Assembly: GCF_004761975.1 (NCBI RefSeq)
Contig: NZ_RQII01000009.1
Span: 1 to 50,323 of the forward strand
Source: Planococcus koreensis
Lineage (GTDB): Bacteria > Bacillota > Bacilli > Bacillales_A > Planococcaceae
Direction: 5' to 3'
DNA: 50,323 bases
Below are positions 50,230-50,323 of the stretch, one piece after another. The translations under genes and the position numbers were made by a program. Numbering within the stretch: position 1 is the first letter of the stretch; the number at the start of each line of letters is the position of its first letter. Below the pieces are notes generated by a model, which was not told where the DNA came from, ran no database searches, and saw only the letters and a program-made list of their open reading frames with translations.

Positions 50230-50323
50230 CTGTCGAGAAATTTAGATGGTTGTTATACATTTCGCTTCAGGCGGACGCGTTCCGCGGGCCTGGCTTCAGT
50301 CTCCTCGTCGCTGGAAAAAGAGC
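50230..50323. repeat. Dispersed repeat copy, cut by the right edge
   Basis: Positions 50230-50313 match 28974-29057 in inverted orientation with 8 differences in 84 bp by eye. The rest of 49989-50323 (apart from the terminator hairpin) shows no gene; it should contain the promoter of the DUF4870/polysaccharide operon in the AT-rich stretch 50040-50130. Confidence 0.85.

Overview
The window reads as chromosome of a low-to-mid GC Gram-positive of the Planococcaceae, most likely Planococcus or a close relative. The reasons are strong Shine-Dalgarno sites with many TTG and GTG starts, a SAM-I riboswitch in front of a metI-metC pair, a YhfH-type zinc-ribbon peptide, a CpsD/YveK-type polysaccharide locus, and an AHL-lactonase of a type reported from Planococcus. 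No rRNA, tRNA, CRISPR array, complete insertion sequence or prophage was seen. Most genes are on the minus strand.

Left part (1-9.8 kb): a 45-bp tandem repeat enters from the left edge. It is followed by pgi, a class I glutamine-amidotransferase-like hydrolase, an alkyltransferase-like (ATL) DNA-damage protein, a putative HTH protein, a FemAB/GNAT-type protein with an orphan Wzz-like chain-length protein, and a small winged-helix protein. Then comes an operon for uptake and hydrolysis of N-acylated or N-carbamoylated amino acids (transporter, M20D amidohydrolase, M20 carbamoylase).

Metabolic core (10-28 kb): a gabD-type dehydrogenase with a cre-like site upstream; the hom-thrC-thrB operon divergent from a threonine-branch aspartokinase through overlapping promoters; an AttM/AHL-lactonase-like hydrolase paired with an iron alcohol dehydrogenase (with gabD, a possible gamma-butyrolactone/GHB route); a cupin; a LytTR regulator divergent from the glyoxylate-shunt pair aceA-aceB; YhfH; HAD and VOC proteins; pyrrolidone-carboxylate peptidase; and a complete polar amino-acid ABC transporter.

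Middle (28-36.7 kb): a secreted or anchored hypothetical protein, a roughly 0.4-kb palindromic repeat element flanked by two near-identical terminator hairpins, a 56-aa acidic protein and an LLM flavin oxidoreductase. Next is the most interesting locus, a compact four-gene operon: ABM-fold protein, all-helical protein, CarH-like B12-binding light-sensor module without a DNA-binding domain, and a PAS-STAS protein with RsbR/YtvA-type architecture. It has a candidate sigma-B promoter. Then follow the SAM riboswitch with metI-metC, and a malic enzyme.

Right part (36.8-50.3 kb): a LacI-controlled catabolic operon (HisD/HpsN-like dehydrogenase, GntP permease, 3-hydroxyacyl-CoA-dehydrogenase-like protein, SDR) with a visible operator and promoter. 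After it come a lipoprotein and a minus-strand surface-polysaccharide operon (DUF4870, Wzz/YveK, CpsD kinase, EpsC/PglF dehydratase, CapK-like ligase, DegT aminotransferase). The window ends inside another copy of the dispersed repeat.

All family assignments were made by reading motifs by eye; no database search was run.
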